Positions 11,152 through 22,176 of a DNA stretch of 64,000 nucleotides are shown here, piece after piece (positions within the stretch are counted from its first letter, which is position 1; every line of letters begins with the position of its first letter). The position numbers and the translations under genes are program-made. Where the stretch lies: assembly GCF_004011695.2 (NCBI RefSeq), contig NC_082416.1, forward strand, positions 1,302,001-1,366,000, written 5' to 3'. The notes under the pieces were generated by a model. The model did no database searches, was not told the DNA's origin, and saw only the letters and a list, made by a program, of their open reading frames with translations. Source of the DNA: Ascochyta rabiei (Eukaryota > Ascomycota > Dothideomycetes > Pleosporales > Didymellaceae).

Positions 11152-12381
11152 GGCGGAGGTCAACACGGTGAGCATGTTGGGTGGGTGTGTTGGCTCGGTG
11201 CACGCTCGTACGACGACGAGTGTGGAGAAGAATTCGAGCAGCGCTCGTCTCGTCTCGTCTCGTCTGCAGCGCCAACGCCAGCACAAGCGCAAGGCTTGCA
11301 AAATTGGCTCGCACCCCAGGCGTATGACGCAGAAGGAGCCGGGGAGAATGCCAGACGCAGGGCTGATGCGCGCCCATGACCAACGGGGCGGTGATTGGGC
11401 AGGCGAGTTGCCGCATCCAGAAGCCCGCCAGCTCAGGTGGGCATGGGCTCGCAAATTTGAGTCGCGACAGTGCGTGAATGGTTGCAACAGCAGACACGGA
11501 CGAGACATGGCCGTGTCTGGCGCTGGGAGCTCGCGCGCACACTTGCGCAGAGCGAGTCGCACGGCCCATGGAGTCGAGTGCAGCCAGGTCTGTTGGGAGC
11601 TGGGAGGATAATTTTCCTAATTTTCCTAATTTTCCTTTCCTGTTTCCTGCGGTTGTCTGGAACGCGTGCCTGCATGCAGGGCGCTCTCAGCGGCTGGCTC
11701 CGAAAGGGCAGTCCGACCCTGGGCTGTGTTGTGGTGATGGGCCTGCTAATGCCTGCCAATGCCTGCCAACGCCTGCAGTCCCGTGCAGCTATTTTGGGCG
11801 CCGACAAGACTGCTGGGTCACGTCTCTGCTCCACCTACACACCAGCGTCTGCCATCTCCCGCACCGGCGCATCCGCTTGTATTCGTCGCCCCACGCCTTT
11901 CTGCGCTTCTCTCGTTTGTTCCCTCTTCACGCCCTCGTTTCTCTGCCTGGCAAACCGCCGCTGCCTCACTCGACCCTCGGCTTTCTGCCACTAACCCCCT
12001 TTCATCTCAGCGTCCACCACATCCACCACCTCCACCACACTCACCACACTCACCACACTCACCACACTCACCACACTCACCACACTCACCACACTCACCA
12101 CACTCACCACACTCACCACACTCACCACACTCACCACACTCACCACACTCACCACACTCACCACACTCACCACACTCACCACACTCACCACACTCACCAC
12201 ACTCACCACACTCACCACACTCACCACACTCACCACACTCACCACACTCACCACACTCACCACACTCACCACACTCACCACACTCACCACACTCACCACA
12301 CTCACCACACTCACCACACTCACCACACTCACCACACTCACCACACTCACCACACTCACCACACTCACCACACTCACCACC
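11152..12381. other. divergent intergenic region with 9-bp satellite
   Basis: This 1.2 kb lies between divergent starts. It has three copies of AATTTTCCT (11608-11637), three near-copies of AATGCCTGCC (11748-11772) and, from 12033 to 12378, a pure 9-bp satellite. Long open frames across the satellite are artefacts of its composition. Confidence 0.7.
12033..12378. repeat. perfect 9-bp tandem repeat (CACCACACT), about 38 copies
   Basis: An essentially uninterrupted array of CACCACACT runs to within a few bases of the ATG of the next gene. It has no stop in any of the six frames and no ATG on the plus strand, so it is probably 5' leader or proximal promoter. The purity suggests recent expansion, or an assembler-determined copy number. 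Confidence 0.95.
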
Positions 12382-13302
12382 ATGATGCGCCAGGCGTGGC
12401 TCTTCGCCGCCCTCTTCGCCCTCGTCGCCATGGCGTCGGCCTTCAACCTCGAGGGCCTGCACATCGACGGCATCAACGAGTACCTGCACCACAACGAGAA
12501 GCGACAGGCCTCAGGCACCGGTGCGAGCTCCACCCCCGCCGCCTCGTCGGCTGCACCAGCTTCCTCATCCGCCGCTCCCCCCACCTCGTCAGCAGCACCG
12601 CCAGCATCCAGCGCCGCACCGCCCGCCTCGTCTGCTGCCCCCGCTCCTACCTCGGACGAGCCTGCGACATCAGACGCGCCCGCCCCGACCTCGGCCGCTG
12701 CCACCAGCAACAACAACAACGACAACACCAACGGCGGTGGCTCCTCGGCTGCCCCGACGTCGACTGCCCCTGTCCCCTCGAGCGAGACACAGGCCGCTGG
12801 CTCAGCCACACGCACTTCGGCAGCAGCTTCGTCGTCCGTCAGGACCACGCCCCTCGTCCGCACCACGCCCCTCGTCGCCACCTCGGTCCAGATCTACACC
12901 ACCATCTACAGCACCGTCATCAACGGCCAGGCTTCCCAGGTCACCTCGACTGGCTCCAGCACCCATGTCACTACCACCGGCGAGGCCCTCGTCACCGACC
13001 CGCCCACCGCCAACGGCTCTTCCACCGGCGGCAGCAGCGGTCTGAGCGACAGCAACAAGAAGGTCATTGGTGGTGTTGTCGGCGGTGTCGGTGGTGCTCT
13101 CCTCCTCGGTGGCATCGCCCTCGTTTTCTGGCGCATGAAGAAGCGCCAGTCCCGCGTCACCGAGGACGACGATGACCTCATGGCCGGCACCGGCGCTGCC
13201 CTCGGCGACAAGCCTGCCAACACGGGCGCCTCGCCCTTCCAGTCGAACCTCGAGCAGTACCACAACCCTGGCGGACGTCCAAACGCAGCAGCCAACTTCT
13301 AG
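12382..13302 (+). CDS. Mid2/Wsc-like single-pass cell-wall sensor
   Basis: Single-exon, 306 residues. A cleavable signal peptide (about 1-20, LFAALFALVAMASA) is followed by a short segment ending in a Kex2-like KR. A Ser/Thr/Ala/Pro-rich mucin-type ectodomain (about 42-215) is expected to be heavily O-mannosylated. One membrane span lies at about 228-249 (IGGVVGGVGGALLLGGIALV), followed by basic residues (WRMKKRQ) and an acidic, Asn-rich cytoplasmic tail. This is the plan of Mid2/Mtl1-type sensors that signal to Rho1 and the Pkc1 pathway. There is no WSC or other cysteine domain. Function is inferred from architecture. Two Met codons open the frame; either may be used. The 9-bp satellite ends just before the start. 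Confidence 0.75.
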   Translation: MMRQAWLFAALFALVAMASAFNLEGLHIDGINEYLHHNEKRQASGTGASSTPAASSAAPASSSAAPPTSSAAPPASSAAPPASSAAPAPTSDEPATSDAPAPTSAAATSNNNNDNTNGGGSSAAPTSTAPVPSSETQAAGSATRTSAAASSSVRTTPLVRTTPLVATSVQIYTTIYSTVINGQASQVTSTGSSTHVTTTGEALVTDPPTANGSSTGGSSGLSDSNKKVIGGVVGGVGGALLLGGIALVFWRMKKRQSRVTEDDDDLMAGTGAALGDKPANTGASPFQSNLEQYHNPGGRPNAAANF

Positions 13303-14043
13303 TCGGCCGCCCCCACCGCACACAGGCAGCTGCGGCTGCGTTCACGACGACCACGATCCTACTTCTGACTTCTGCGACATGTACGATTCGATAGGGATCC
13401 CGAGGATGTATATACAACGAGCCCATCTACGACTCGATACTTCTGCGATAGGATACCCTGGATAGCAAAGGTGCATTGCCGGCGTGCTTGCCATTTCTTC
13501 TTTCATCTCACTTTCCAAAGTTGGATACTCATAGATGTCCATTATCGGTATACGAAAACCATGTAATAAGGCCACTCAGACCGCATCACTCTACCAAAGT
13601 CATTTCCTTGTCAGTCCCCTGTACGGCATTGTAATAGCATATCCCAATGAAAACTTGATAGCGAGCATGAAGTTCTTGTGCAAGGAATCTTGTGTGCTTT
13701 CCAGGGCTGGAAACTTTTGTTCGGCGTCATGTTTCAAACAGCACCCGTCGTGCTCTTGGCCCGAGTCGAGATGAGAGGGGCCCCAGCCACGGGTGGTGTT
13801 TCAGTACTGTCGCAACACCACCACCTCGCTTCCACACTGGGTATCGCGAACGATTCTCGCACAAAACATGTGCCGCTGCGTATCGATGGCTGCGGTCTTA
13901 CATAGGCGCCTCGGCCCGCTGCCTGACGGTTGCCAACACCGCCCGTTCGCCAAGTAATCACAGATACACACACACACACACACAGAGCACACACACAGAG
14001 CACACACACAGCACACCCGCACCCACAGACGCAGGAACCAACG
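13303..14043. other. intergenic region
   Basis: The 741 bp between two genes on the same strand holds an AC/CA microsatellite (about 13969-14020) just upstream of the secreted-protein start. Nothing else was recognised. Confidence 0.5.
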
Positions 14044-14675
14044 ATGCACCTCCTCCCGCCCTCGCTCCTCCTCTTCTGCCACCTCGCCCTCAGCACCGGC
14101 TCCCCCTCCCCCCCACTCCTCACCTCCGACTATGCCATCTCGCTCGCCCCGCGCAACACGCTCTTCTTCCGGCAGCTCACGGACCTGCAGACGTTCGACG
14201 CCGCGCTGGGCGGCGTCCGCGCCTCGTCCATCACCAACAGCGGCGTCCCGGACCGTCCGTTTGCCGTCGACGGCAACTATTTCTCTGATTTCCAGAGCGC
14301 GGCGCAGAGGAGTTGCGACGAGCAGTTTCAGGGCTGTCAGTTGCTGGCGAATGGCCAGGGTCAGGATGGCCAGGGGAAGGGGAAGGGCAAGGGCAAGGGC
14401 AAGGGGGGTGCTGGGCCGTTGACGGTCGACATGTGTAATCAGCAGAAAGGTGTGTAGTCCCGATGACGTGTTGAAGGGTTGTAGGGAGGGGAGGAGATTT
14501 GGACATGTGGTGATGGGGTTGCTGATGCTGGTGTTTATGATGCTAACGCAACACAGAGAAATGCACGGCTGCGCAGCAACAGGCTAGAGTCCAGGACTTT
14601 AAGACGGGCGTGCCCAGTACGAATATTGGGCCTGATCCGCTGTTTTCTGACTTTGATTTGATATGTGAGAGGTAG
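14044..14675 (+). CDS. small secreted protein with Lys-Gly tract
   Basis: Two exons, 14044-14449 and 14557-14675 (174 aa), joined across an intron with a branch point (TGCTAAC) just upstream of the acceptor. There is a signal peptide (about 1-20, LLPPSLLLFCHLALSTG). The mature part contains FRQLTDLQTFDAALGGVRAS and SGVPDRPFAVDGNYF, then a segment with four cysteines in all. I associate this N-terminal block with a class of small secreted proteins in filamentous ascomycetes but cannot name the family. An unusual run of alternating Gly and Lys (QGKGKGKGKGKGG) sits in the middle. It might be a wall-associated or host-contact protein; no function can be claimed. Confidence 0.72.
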
Positions 14676-14808
14676 GGAGGGAGTGGGGAGGGGGAGGGGG
14701 GGAAGAAGAAGAGGAGGAAGAAGAGCAGAGAAAATTACGGCTTGATGTAATGATAACATAGTAATGCAGTCAAAGAACCTTCTCTTCACTCTCTCCATTC
14801 GTACCCAC

Positions 14809-14812
<4 letters not shown>

Positions 14813-14844
<32 letters not shown>
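14813..14844. repeat. CA microsatellite
   Basis: A pure dinucleotide run of about 16 units in the short gap between two convergent genes. Confidence 0.95.
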
Positions 14845-14847
<3 letters not shown>

Positions 14848-14859
14848 CTACAACTACGA

Positions 14860-16181
14860 CTACACCTCTCCAACCCCCTCCACGGCTCTCACAATCCAAT
14901 CTTCATCCCCCACCCGCACTTCTCCCGATGACGACTCCAATGCCCCCCTGTCGCCCACGGCTCGCAGCTGCACCCGATTCACCTCCCACGCCACCCACGC
15001 CGCAGCCTGCAGGAAGCAGTCCGTCACATCGTCCAGCTTCTTCCTCTCGGCCGCTGCGGGCACGACGTCGGCAAGCTGCGCTTCTTCTGCCTCCCCAGCC
15101 GTCGCGGGACGCTCGGTTTCTTCCGTCTTCGTCGTCCTCTTCCTCTGCCGCCGCAGCGGTGGCGCCGTGGACTGCGAACAAGGGGGTAGTAGCGCGTCGA
15201 GTGTTGGCTGTGCGGCGGGGGAGATGGCGAGTCCGATGCGTGGCGTCAAGGAGGGTGTGGATGGCTCTGTGGACATGGTGGGGGGGACAGCCAGGAGCGG
15301 AGGATGTTGATTTTAGCTGCCTTCTCGGCTCTGGCCCGACTCGGCTGTTTCTTGTTTGGGCGCGTCGTTGTGCGCGCCTTGTCCCTCGACTTGTCTTGCG
15401 AGGGTGGAGATTGCGGTGTGCTGGCGTTGGGCGCTGGAGTGGCTTCGTTTCTTCTCTCTCGCAGCGCGCGCGCGTGCCCGCTTAGCCAGTATTGGCCTAC
15501 GCGCTTCGGGTCGATGGCGTAGACGTTGTAGTCGTGCTTTGGCTTTGCAGCGTTGGTGCCCTGGTGGGGAGGTGCGGCCTTTAGCGTCTCGAGAATCGCC
15601 CATAGCATTGCTTCGAGCGTGTTGACGCGCACCGTCCATTGCTGGACTGCGCTGCCGCCGCCGGAGCGCCAGCGCTGCTTCTCGATGAGTATGATGTCTG
15701 GGCTGGTGCTCAGGACTTCTTCTGTGATCAGGCGATGTGCTGTTTTGGAGAGGACCGAGGGGGAGTACGGGTCTGCGTCGTCTTCTGTGCTTTCCATGAC
15801 TTCTTGACCCTTCTCTGGTAGGAGGTGGTCTTTGTTGTTATATGCGCTGCCCACGAGATCAATCTTCTTCCAACGTAGGACGTTCATGGTAGCCCCAAGG
15901 TTTGGTTCTGAGGCGGACTCGGTGGCAGAGTAAGTGACTTCAGCATCGCAGAAGGCGAGATTCTTGATACCCATATCGATACTCATGACTCGTAGCTTGC
16001 GATTCCATGGTTTGCGCGGTTGTTTGCCCCCTTCAGATGGGCGATGGAAGACGCCGGGTTGTTGAATCTTGCGTTGGAATCGCGCGAGTAGAGTGCTTTT
16101 GGTTCCTGATGAGGCGGAGCCAATGCGTATGAGCAAGGCTTGCAGCACCTTGGCTGTTACGGCAGGCTTCTTATGTACCAT
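14860..16181 (-). CDS. CCE1: mitochondrial Holliday junction resolvase (Cce1/Ydc2) with apparent frameshift
   Basis: RNase H-fold resolvase of mitochondrial DNA. The first frame (16181 down to about 15287) begins with a SAP-like segment (LQALLIRIGSASSGTKSTLL), then the first catalytic strand (MSIDMGIKNLAFC), LIEKQRWRSGGG, IDPKRVGQYW and KINILRSWL. The conserved remainder, including the last acidic pair (KKLDDVTDCFLQAAAWVAWE), is in another frame from about 15275 to the stop at 14860. The break falls at a run of seven G (15280-15286, C on the coding strand). One extra base there would join the frames; I found no GT-AG intron that does. It may be a sequencing or assembly error, or a true disabling mutation that removes the catalytic aspartates. 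Confidence 0.85.
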
Positions 16182-16630
16182 TGTGCGAACCAGGCAGAGC
16201 TAGAAGTGATGGTGGACAAATAATACTCGTTCAAAATGTTACTCTGTGTAAATGGTCGTTGCAAAGTGTTGAGAAATAAGCGCAGCAAATAGAGGCGAAA
16301 AATAACTCAAACATCGTGTAAAATGGTACGTCTAAAAGGCCCCAAGCAACACGGGACTCTACTAACCAAGTTGTGTATGGAGCTGGAGAAACGGCATCTG
16401 AAGTTGTGCTGGTGATGGATGGAGGTTCAAATTGACGCGTCGAAGAGCAACGCTAGCGTGTAGCGTCGTCTTCACATCTCAATCAACGAAGCTCGTCACC
16501 TTCACATCAGACGCAATATCAGAGTCCTTATTGAAGGTATTCAAATGATCAATTCAAAGTTGCTAACCGTTACACATATATACAACACCGCCTGCGCCGT
16601 GGCTTTTCTCAAAATGACATGACAGAATAT
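16182..16630. other. intergenic region
   Basis: 449 bp between the resolvase start and the aconitase stop, same strand. Somewhat AT-richer than its flanks. No feature recognised. Confidence 0.5.
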
Positions 16631-19629
16631 TTAGTCGGATAGCTCACTGGCCCTGGTGACTTCCTCCCTCGACTCTGCTGCCTGAGCAGCGAGCAAGTTC
16701 AGAGCGCTACCTGCGAGCACGAATGAGCTCTGGTCCTTGGTAAGGGTGTGCTTGGTCTTGACAACAACCTCCTTGCCGTCCTTCTTTTTGACAATAAGCT
16801 CAATCTCTCCCTTTCCGCCGTTCTGGAGAGTCTCAAGCAACCCCCTAGTCGAGACCTCGTCGCAGGCATCCATCAGGTCGTAATCAGACTCGTTGACAAA
16901 GGTTAGAGGAACCATACCCTGCTTCTTCAGGTTGGTCTCGTGGATACGTGCGAAAGACTTGGTGAGGATGATACGACCGCCGAGGTAGCGAGGCTGCAGA
17001 GCTGCGTGCTCACGAGCAGAGCCCTCGCCGTAGTTGTGCTCGGCGACGACAAGCCACTCAGTACCCAGCTCTTTCCAGCGCTTGGCAAGCTCAGGGATCG
17101 AGGTCTTGGAGCCGTCGGTGTCGTAGGCAACATTTACCTCATCGGTGGCTGCGTTAACGGCACCGATCAGGGTGTTCTCGGAGATGTTGGGCAGATGGCC
17201 CTTGTACTTGAGCCAGGGGCCTGCAGCGGAGATGGTGTCCGTTGTGCACTGACCCTTGACTTTGTAAAGCACCTTCAGTCCCTTCAGCTCAGATGTGGGG
17301 AACGGCGAGAAGGGATCGAGGAGCGCCAGACGCGAAGATGTCGGGCTGACTCGGACTTCGACGCTGGGGTCGGGCACACCGGGGGTGGGGAGGAACTCGG
17401 TCCTGCCATCCTCAAATCCTGCGGCTGGGAGATCGACACCCTTGGGTGGTGTGAATTTGAACGACTCGCCCGATGGTGTTGTGATGCTGTCGGTAATAGG
17501 GTTGAATGTTGTGGATCCGGAATAGGCCATGGCGGTGATGAGTTCAGGAGAGGCAAGGAAGTTCATAGTAGCTCGGTTGCCATCGTTGCGGCCGGGGAAG
17601 TTGCGGTTGTAGGATGTGAAGATAGCGTTCGACTCACCCTTCTTGACTTCGTCAGTCCTAGTCCACTGGCCTGTGAGGAAGTTAGCATATATCGGAAGAA
17701 TGAGTGAATCGAGCGAGAGCTGGCCCCGGCTTTGGCGACACCCATGTCCTCCCGAAAGCTCAGACAGTCCAATACAAGGGTCCAAGAGTCCGGAAGGGAG
17801 GGGCCTTCATTCCGAGACAGCTCACTCAAGGAGGAAAAAATTGGGTATAATCACCAATACACGGTCTGCAGTAACGAGTTAGCTTAGCTCAAATGAGAGA
17901 GAAGCACGCAACAAGTGAAAGAGTAATGCACAGCACAAAATAGCTTTTGCATAGAGGAAAGAGTGTAGGGCGGGGGAGGGACATTGACTTACCCGCAAGC
18001 GTTGGCGAGAACAGTTCCGCCAGCGGTCTCAAAGGACTGGATGGTGTCATCCCTCTCCAGAGTTGCCCTGATCTGTTCACTGCCTGGTGTGATGAAGAAA
18101 TTGGCCTTTGGCTTCAGTCCAGCGGCCGTAGCCTGCTTGACAATGTCCTCTGAGCGTTGCATATCCTGGTACGAGCTGTTTGTGCAGCTGCCAATGAGAC
18201 CTGCACCGAAAGTCTGCGGCCAGCCCTTCTCTTCGACAACCGACTTGAACTTGGACAGGGGCGTAGAGAGGTCAGGAGTGAATGGTCCGTTGATGTGGGG
18301 CTCGAGGGTCGAGAGGTTGATCTCGATAACCTTGTCGTAGGCGGCTTCTGGGTCAGCTTGCAGGAGGTTGCGCTCCATGGGCGACTGGGCAATCTTCAAC
18401 GCAGCCTCAGCGATCGGTCCACGATGTGTTGCGTTGAGGTAGGGGATGTGAGCCTGCGAGAAGGGGAACAAAGAGGTCGTGGCGCCGACCTCCGCGCCCA
18501 TATTGCAAATTGTAGCCATGCCAGTTGCTGAGAGGGACTCGATGCCAGGGCCGAAGTATTCAATGATGAAGCCAGTGCCTCCCTAATGTGCGTTAGCCTG
18601 GAGGACCTCACGACTTTTTCCGAATATCACTTACGCGAACGGTGAGCTGACCAGCCAGATTCAGAATGACATCCTTGGGAGAAGCCCATCCACAGAGTTC
18701 GCCTGTGAGCTTCACACCCAAGATCTTGGGTGCCTTCAACTCCCATGGCGCATCAACAAGCGCATCGACGGCATCAGCACCACCGACACCGATAACAATG
18801 GCACCCAGTCCGCCGGCGTTGACGGAGTGACTGTCAGTACCCAACATCATAAGTCCGGGCTGGAGGTGGTCAGCATCTTGGTCTTTACCCTGTGCTGGCA
18901 AAATTGCAAACTCACAGCCGAGTAGTTTTCAAGGACAGACTGGTGGATGATACCAGCGCCAGGCGGCCAGAACTCAATGCCATACTTCTTCGCAGCCGAC
19001 TCCAAGAAGTCGAAGATCTCCGAGTTGTTCGCAATCGACTTGGGCAGATCGGCATCCGCGCCGGTCTCGCCCACGATCAGATGGTCACAGTGAATACTCG
19101 CAGGGACCGCCGTAGTCGGCAGGCCACAGCTCATAAACTGCAACAGCGCCATCTGCGCACTCGCATCCTGCATGGCGACGCGATCAGGCTTGAGCTTCAA
19201 GTTGGCCTGCCCGCGAATATCGCGTCCATGATTCGTGTTGGTCAGCAGCGACTCCTCGGGAGAATCCAAATGCGAGTACAGGATCTTCTCGGCGAGCGTG
19301 AGCTGGCGGGAGGAACCGAGCACGCGGCGGACTTGGCTGAGACGGCCGAGCAGCTTCTCGTACGGCGGTGTGCGCGAGGCGATGTCTACGTTGCGGGCAT
19401 TGGGGAGGGAGGTCGAGGTCGCGAGGCATCGTGCCTGGGTGGGGAGGCGGGAGGTAAGCAGGTGAGGCTGTTCCAGTCAGTCCTCCATGCCGCATCTTCG
19501 TACAGCTTCGACTGTGGCACCAAGCGACATTGGGATGCAGTCATGATAGTCCAAAGTCCTCAGTTGCTTGCGTTCAGTACTCACTCTGCAGTTGGCAGCC
19601 TGCCCGGCTCTCAGTACTTGCGACCGCAT
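16631..19629 (-). CDS. ACO2: mitochondrial aconitase, Aco2-type
   Basis: Six exons: 19585-19629, 18916-19434, 18635-18859, 17993-18582, 17855-17865 and 16631-17670 (809 aa). The first exon gives an Arg-rich mitochondrial presequence ([15 protein letters not shown]). The [4Fe-4S] ligands are in GSCTNSS and in ANACGPCIGQW; the substrate-binding LGTDSHS and the swivel-domain [11 protein letters not shown] are also present. Aconitases interconvert citrate and isocitrate. The sequence around [12 protein letters not shown] and the divergence of [13 protein letters not shown] point to the second fungal aconitase (Aco2), linked to the homocitrate/lysine route, more than to the main TCA enzyme; this paralog call is from memory of the families. 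The fifth exon is only 11 nt and encodes the PCI of the cluster motif. Confidence 0.92.
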
Positions 19630-20078
19630 CTTGGAGTGTTTTGTCTGTGGCGTTGGCGCGGTACCAGAGTCAAGGCAAGGCAAGGCAAGGCGCATTCGCC
19701 GCATTGGACACAAAAATGTCCGCGGGCCGATGTCGCTGGACAACCCCTGCAGGCATTTCGGCCAACCACGCATGGTTCGGACGTCAGCGAACGGTCTCTC
19801 TCCCGATTGAAATGGTACAGTTCATGTTCACCAAGTTGCGCGGTACAGTTTTGACTTGCAAGTTGAAGCTCAATCACGCCATGTAACGGTTTGTAGTGTG
19901 ATTCTGAAAGATTGGTTGATTTTCGAATTACAGCTCTGTGCGAAAGAAGAGCCCACTGTACTGTCTCACCGCAATCACGGCTGGGGTACCTGCTGAGGTA
20001 CGTAGCCCATAAAAATGTGACCGAATGAAGAATCTATGATCTGTACACATCGGTAAGACGCTTGAAGCTTCAAATCAC
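19630..20078. other. intergenic region
   Basis: 449 bp between the aconitase start and the KH-gene stop, same strand. A short CAAGG repeat lies at about 19673-19690. Nothing else was recognised. Confidence 0.5.
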
Positions 20079-22176
20079 TTACAGGCCTGGTGGAGGAGGG
20101 ACTGCACCGTAGCCAGCTCCGGGCGATCCAGCAGGCGGGGGAGGAGGGGGAGGCGCTCCATAACCTGCAGGCTCAGCGGGTGGTGGTGGTGGTGGTGCGG
20201 CAGCTCCGGCGCCGGGTGCAGGGGACTGCGTTTGTCCGGCTGTATAACCTTGGCCGTAGTACTGTCCGTAGCCCTGCGAGTATTGGGCCATGACGGCGGC
20301 AAAGCCGCCGTACGCAGCATAGGGATCCTCGGCTGGATTGCTGGCATAGTAAGCGGCCCACTGGGCATATTGAGCGTTGTAATCAGCAGCTTGAGCGTTC
20401 GCATCTGTGACGCCAACAGGGGTAGCAGGGAGGTCAGCAGCGCCGTTTGGCGCACCGTAACCGCCGCCACCATAGCCACCTCCTCCTCCACTTCCACCTC
20501 CGTACCCGTAACTTTGGCTTCGATCACGGTCGCCACGGTCGCCACGGTCGCCACGGTCGCCACGGTCGCCGCGGTCGCCGCGGTCACCATAGCCTCGTCC
20601 GCCGCCGTAGCTGTCCCTGTCGCCGTAGCGGTTTGGGGGAGGGCGGTCCTTGAACGCTTGATAATCAGCCTTCACCTTTTCAAGCAGCTCGTTGCAAAGC
20701 TCCTTGGCCTTGGCTACACCTTCAGGACGAGGACCACTGCCATGGGTCAGCACAGCGCATAGGGCTCAAGAGCAGGTGACGTACGCAATGTGAAGAAACA
20801 TGGGCTCTTCGCTCTCTTGGCCAGACTGGGGCTCCATGAAGCCTGAGCCACGGCCTTTGATCTGAACCTTGCAGCTTGTTTCTTGCTGGATGTACTTGAC
20901 GTTGTCGCCTCCACGGCCGACGACCTGTGCTCGCAGGTTGAAGCCGCTGATGGGTTCCAAACCTACCGAGAGTTTTTCTTCGGGCCATTTCCGCTACACA
21001 CGGTTAGCCATGCACAGCCACAAACACGGGAACACGTACTCGGCCGAACTCGTCGCGCTCAAAGTTTTCAGGCTCACGGCGACGGAAGCGACGCTCGTCT
21101 ACCAGGTTGGGCAACTCCTGTGTCAGCATCTCTTCAATCATCTTGACGGCGGTGTCGAGTCCTTCTTTGGACGTGCTGGTGACGCGGAGGTAGAGAGGCG
21201 GGTTCTAGGACGGTCAGTGGCGGTTGCGGGTGTGGGTAGGGAGCGTCGAGACTCACAGCAGCCGTGGCCATGGTCTTGTCGGGGTAGTATTCTCCTCGGG
21301 TGGTGACATCTTGGGCATGTATAAGCAGAACATTCTAACCGGGTCAGAGTCATGTTGATCGGGATTGCGTACCGGCGCCAGTTTCGTCTTTGATCTACAT
21401 GTCACATCGAGGTCAGCATTTGGTAAATGGGTGTGGGGCAGCTAGAAGATCAAGTAAGCTCCAGATCTCCGTGTGGAGAAATGCGCAAACGGCGTGCACC
21501 CCTCGAGCCTCGCGACACTGTCGACGTGCAGCAGCGCCGCAGGGGCTTCGAGAGGACATGGATCCTAAACCATCAGTGAATGACAGAAGTAATTTACCCT
21601 TTTTTGAACAGCTCCTTTGGTCAGAGTATAGCGATTTCTGAGATCGTTGATTTCAATGTCTTTGATGTAGTCACCGTCTTGCTGGTACATCTCGCTGGAG
21701 ACGGCCTGGGCTGGGTTGGCGGAGGGGGACCTGACGACTGGAGGGGTAGGCGCCTGGCGGGGGCAGTCAGTGTGTGTGCGTGCAAACAGAAAACAGAAAA
21801 CAGCAGACAGCAGACAGCAAACAGCAAAAGCAAATAGCAAAAGCAAACAGCAAAAGCAAACAGCAAACAGCAAAAGCAAACATACAGAGCGAATCGGCGG
21901 CACATCGACATGCTGGATGCCCTTCTTCGCCTGGATCTGCGCATTGATCCTCGCCGCCGCAGCCGCCGCCGCCGCCGCGGCTTTGTTCTTCAGGCCCGCG
22001 CCCGGGTGGGAGGGGCTGTCTGTGGCCTCGCGCGTCACGGGACTGCGTTCACGATGCGAGTCGGACTCCCTCCGCGACGGCGATCTCGAGCGACGGTCGG
22101 TGTCGAAACGCGAGCGTGCCGGGCGCTCAGGCTCGTCGCTGTCGAAGCGCGATCGGGGGCGGCGTTCGTCTGACAT
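20079..22176 (-). CDS. KH-domain RNA-binding protein (KHDC4/BLOM7-like)
   Basis: Seven exons: 21886-22176, 21598-21753, 21373-21394, 21257-21309, 21040-21204, 20785-20993 and 20079-20736 (517 aa). The N-terminus is rich in Arg, Ser and Asp (SRFDSDEPERPARSRFD) with an Ala run. Two KH-type regions follow: one around RNRYTLTKGAVQKRIKDETG and NPPLYLRVTSTSKEGLDTAV, and one with the GXXG-like loop VVGRGGDNVKYIQQET. The C-terminus has seven GDR-type repeats, Gly/Tyr-rich sequence and Pro runs. KHDC4-type proteins bind RNA and act in pre-mRNA splicing in the nucleus. Exon 3 is 22 nt. The stop overlaps a potential donor (GTAAGT), but splicing there would add only one residue before a new stop. Confidence 0.85.

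Noticed and set aside
11991..12881. Minus-strand ORF with a Val-Val-Ser repeat
   Set aside because: Antisense reading of the same satellite and of the Ser/Ala-rich sensor gene; no domain.
11478..13175. 565-codon plus-strand ORF with a long His-His-Thr repeat
   Set aside because: It exists because the 9-bp satellite has no stops; it runs out of frame across the wall-sensor gene.
17767..17785. Second DPCIG-like reading in the aconitase intron
   Set aside because: Resembles the microexon but has no AG before it and no GT after it, and it would not join in frame.
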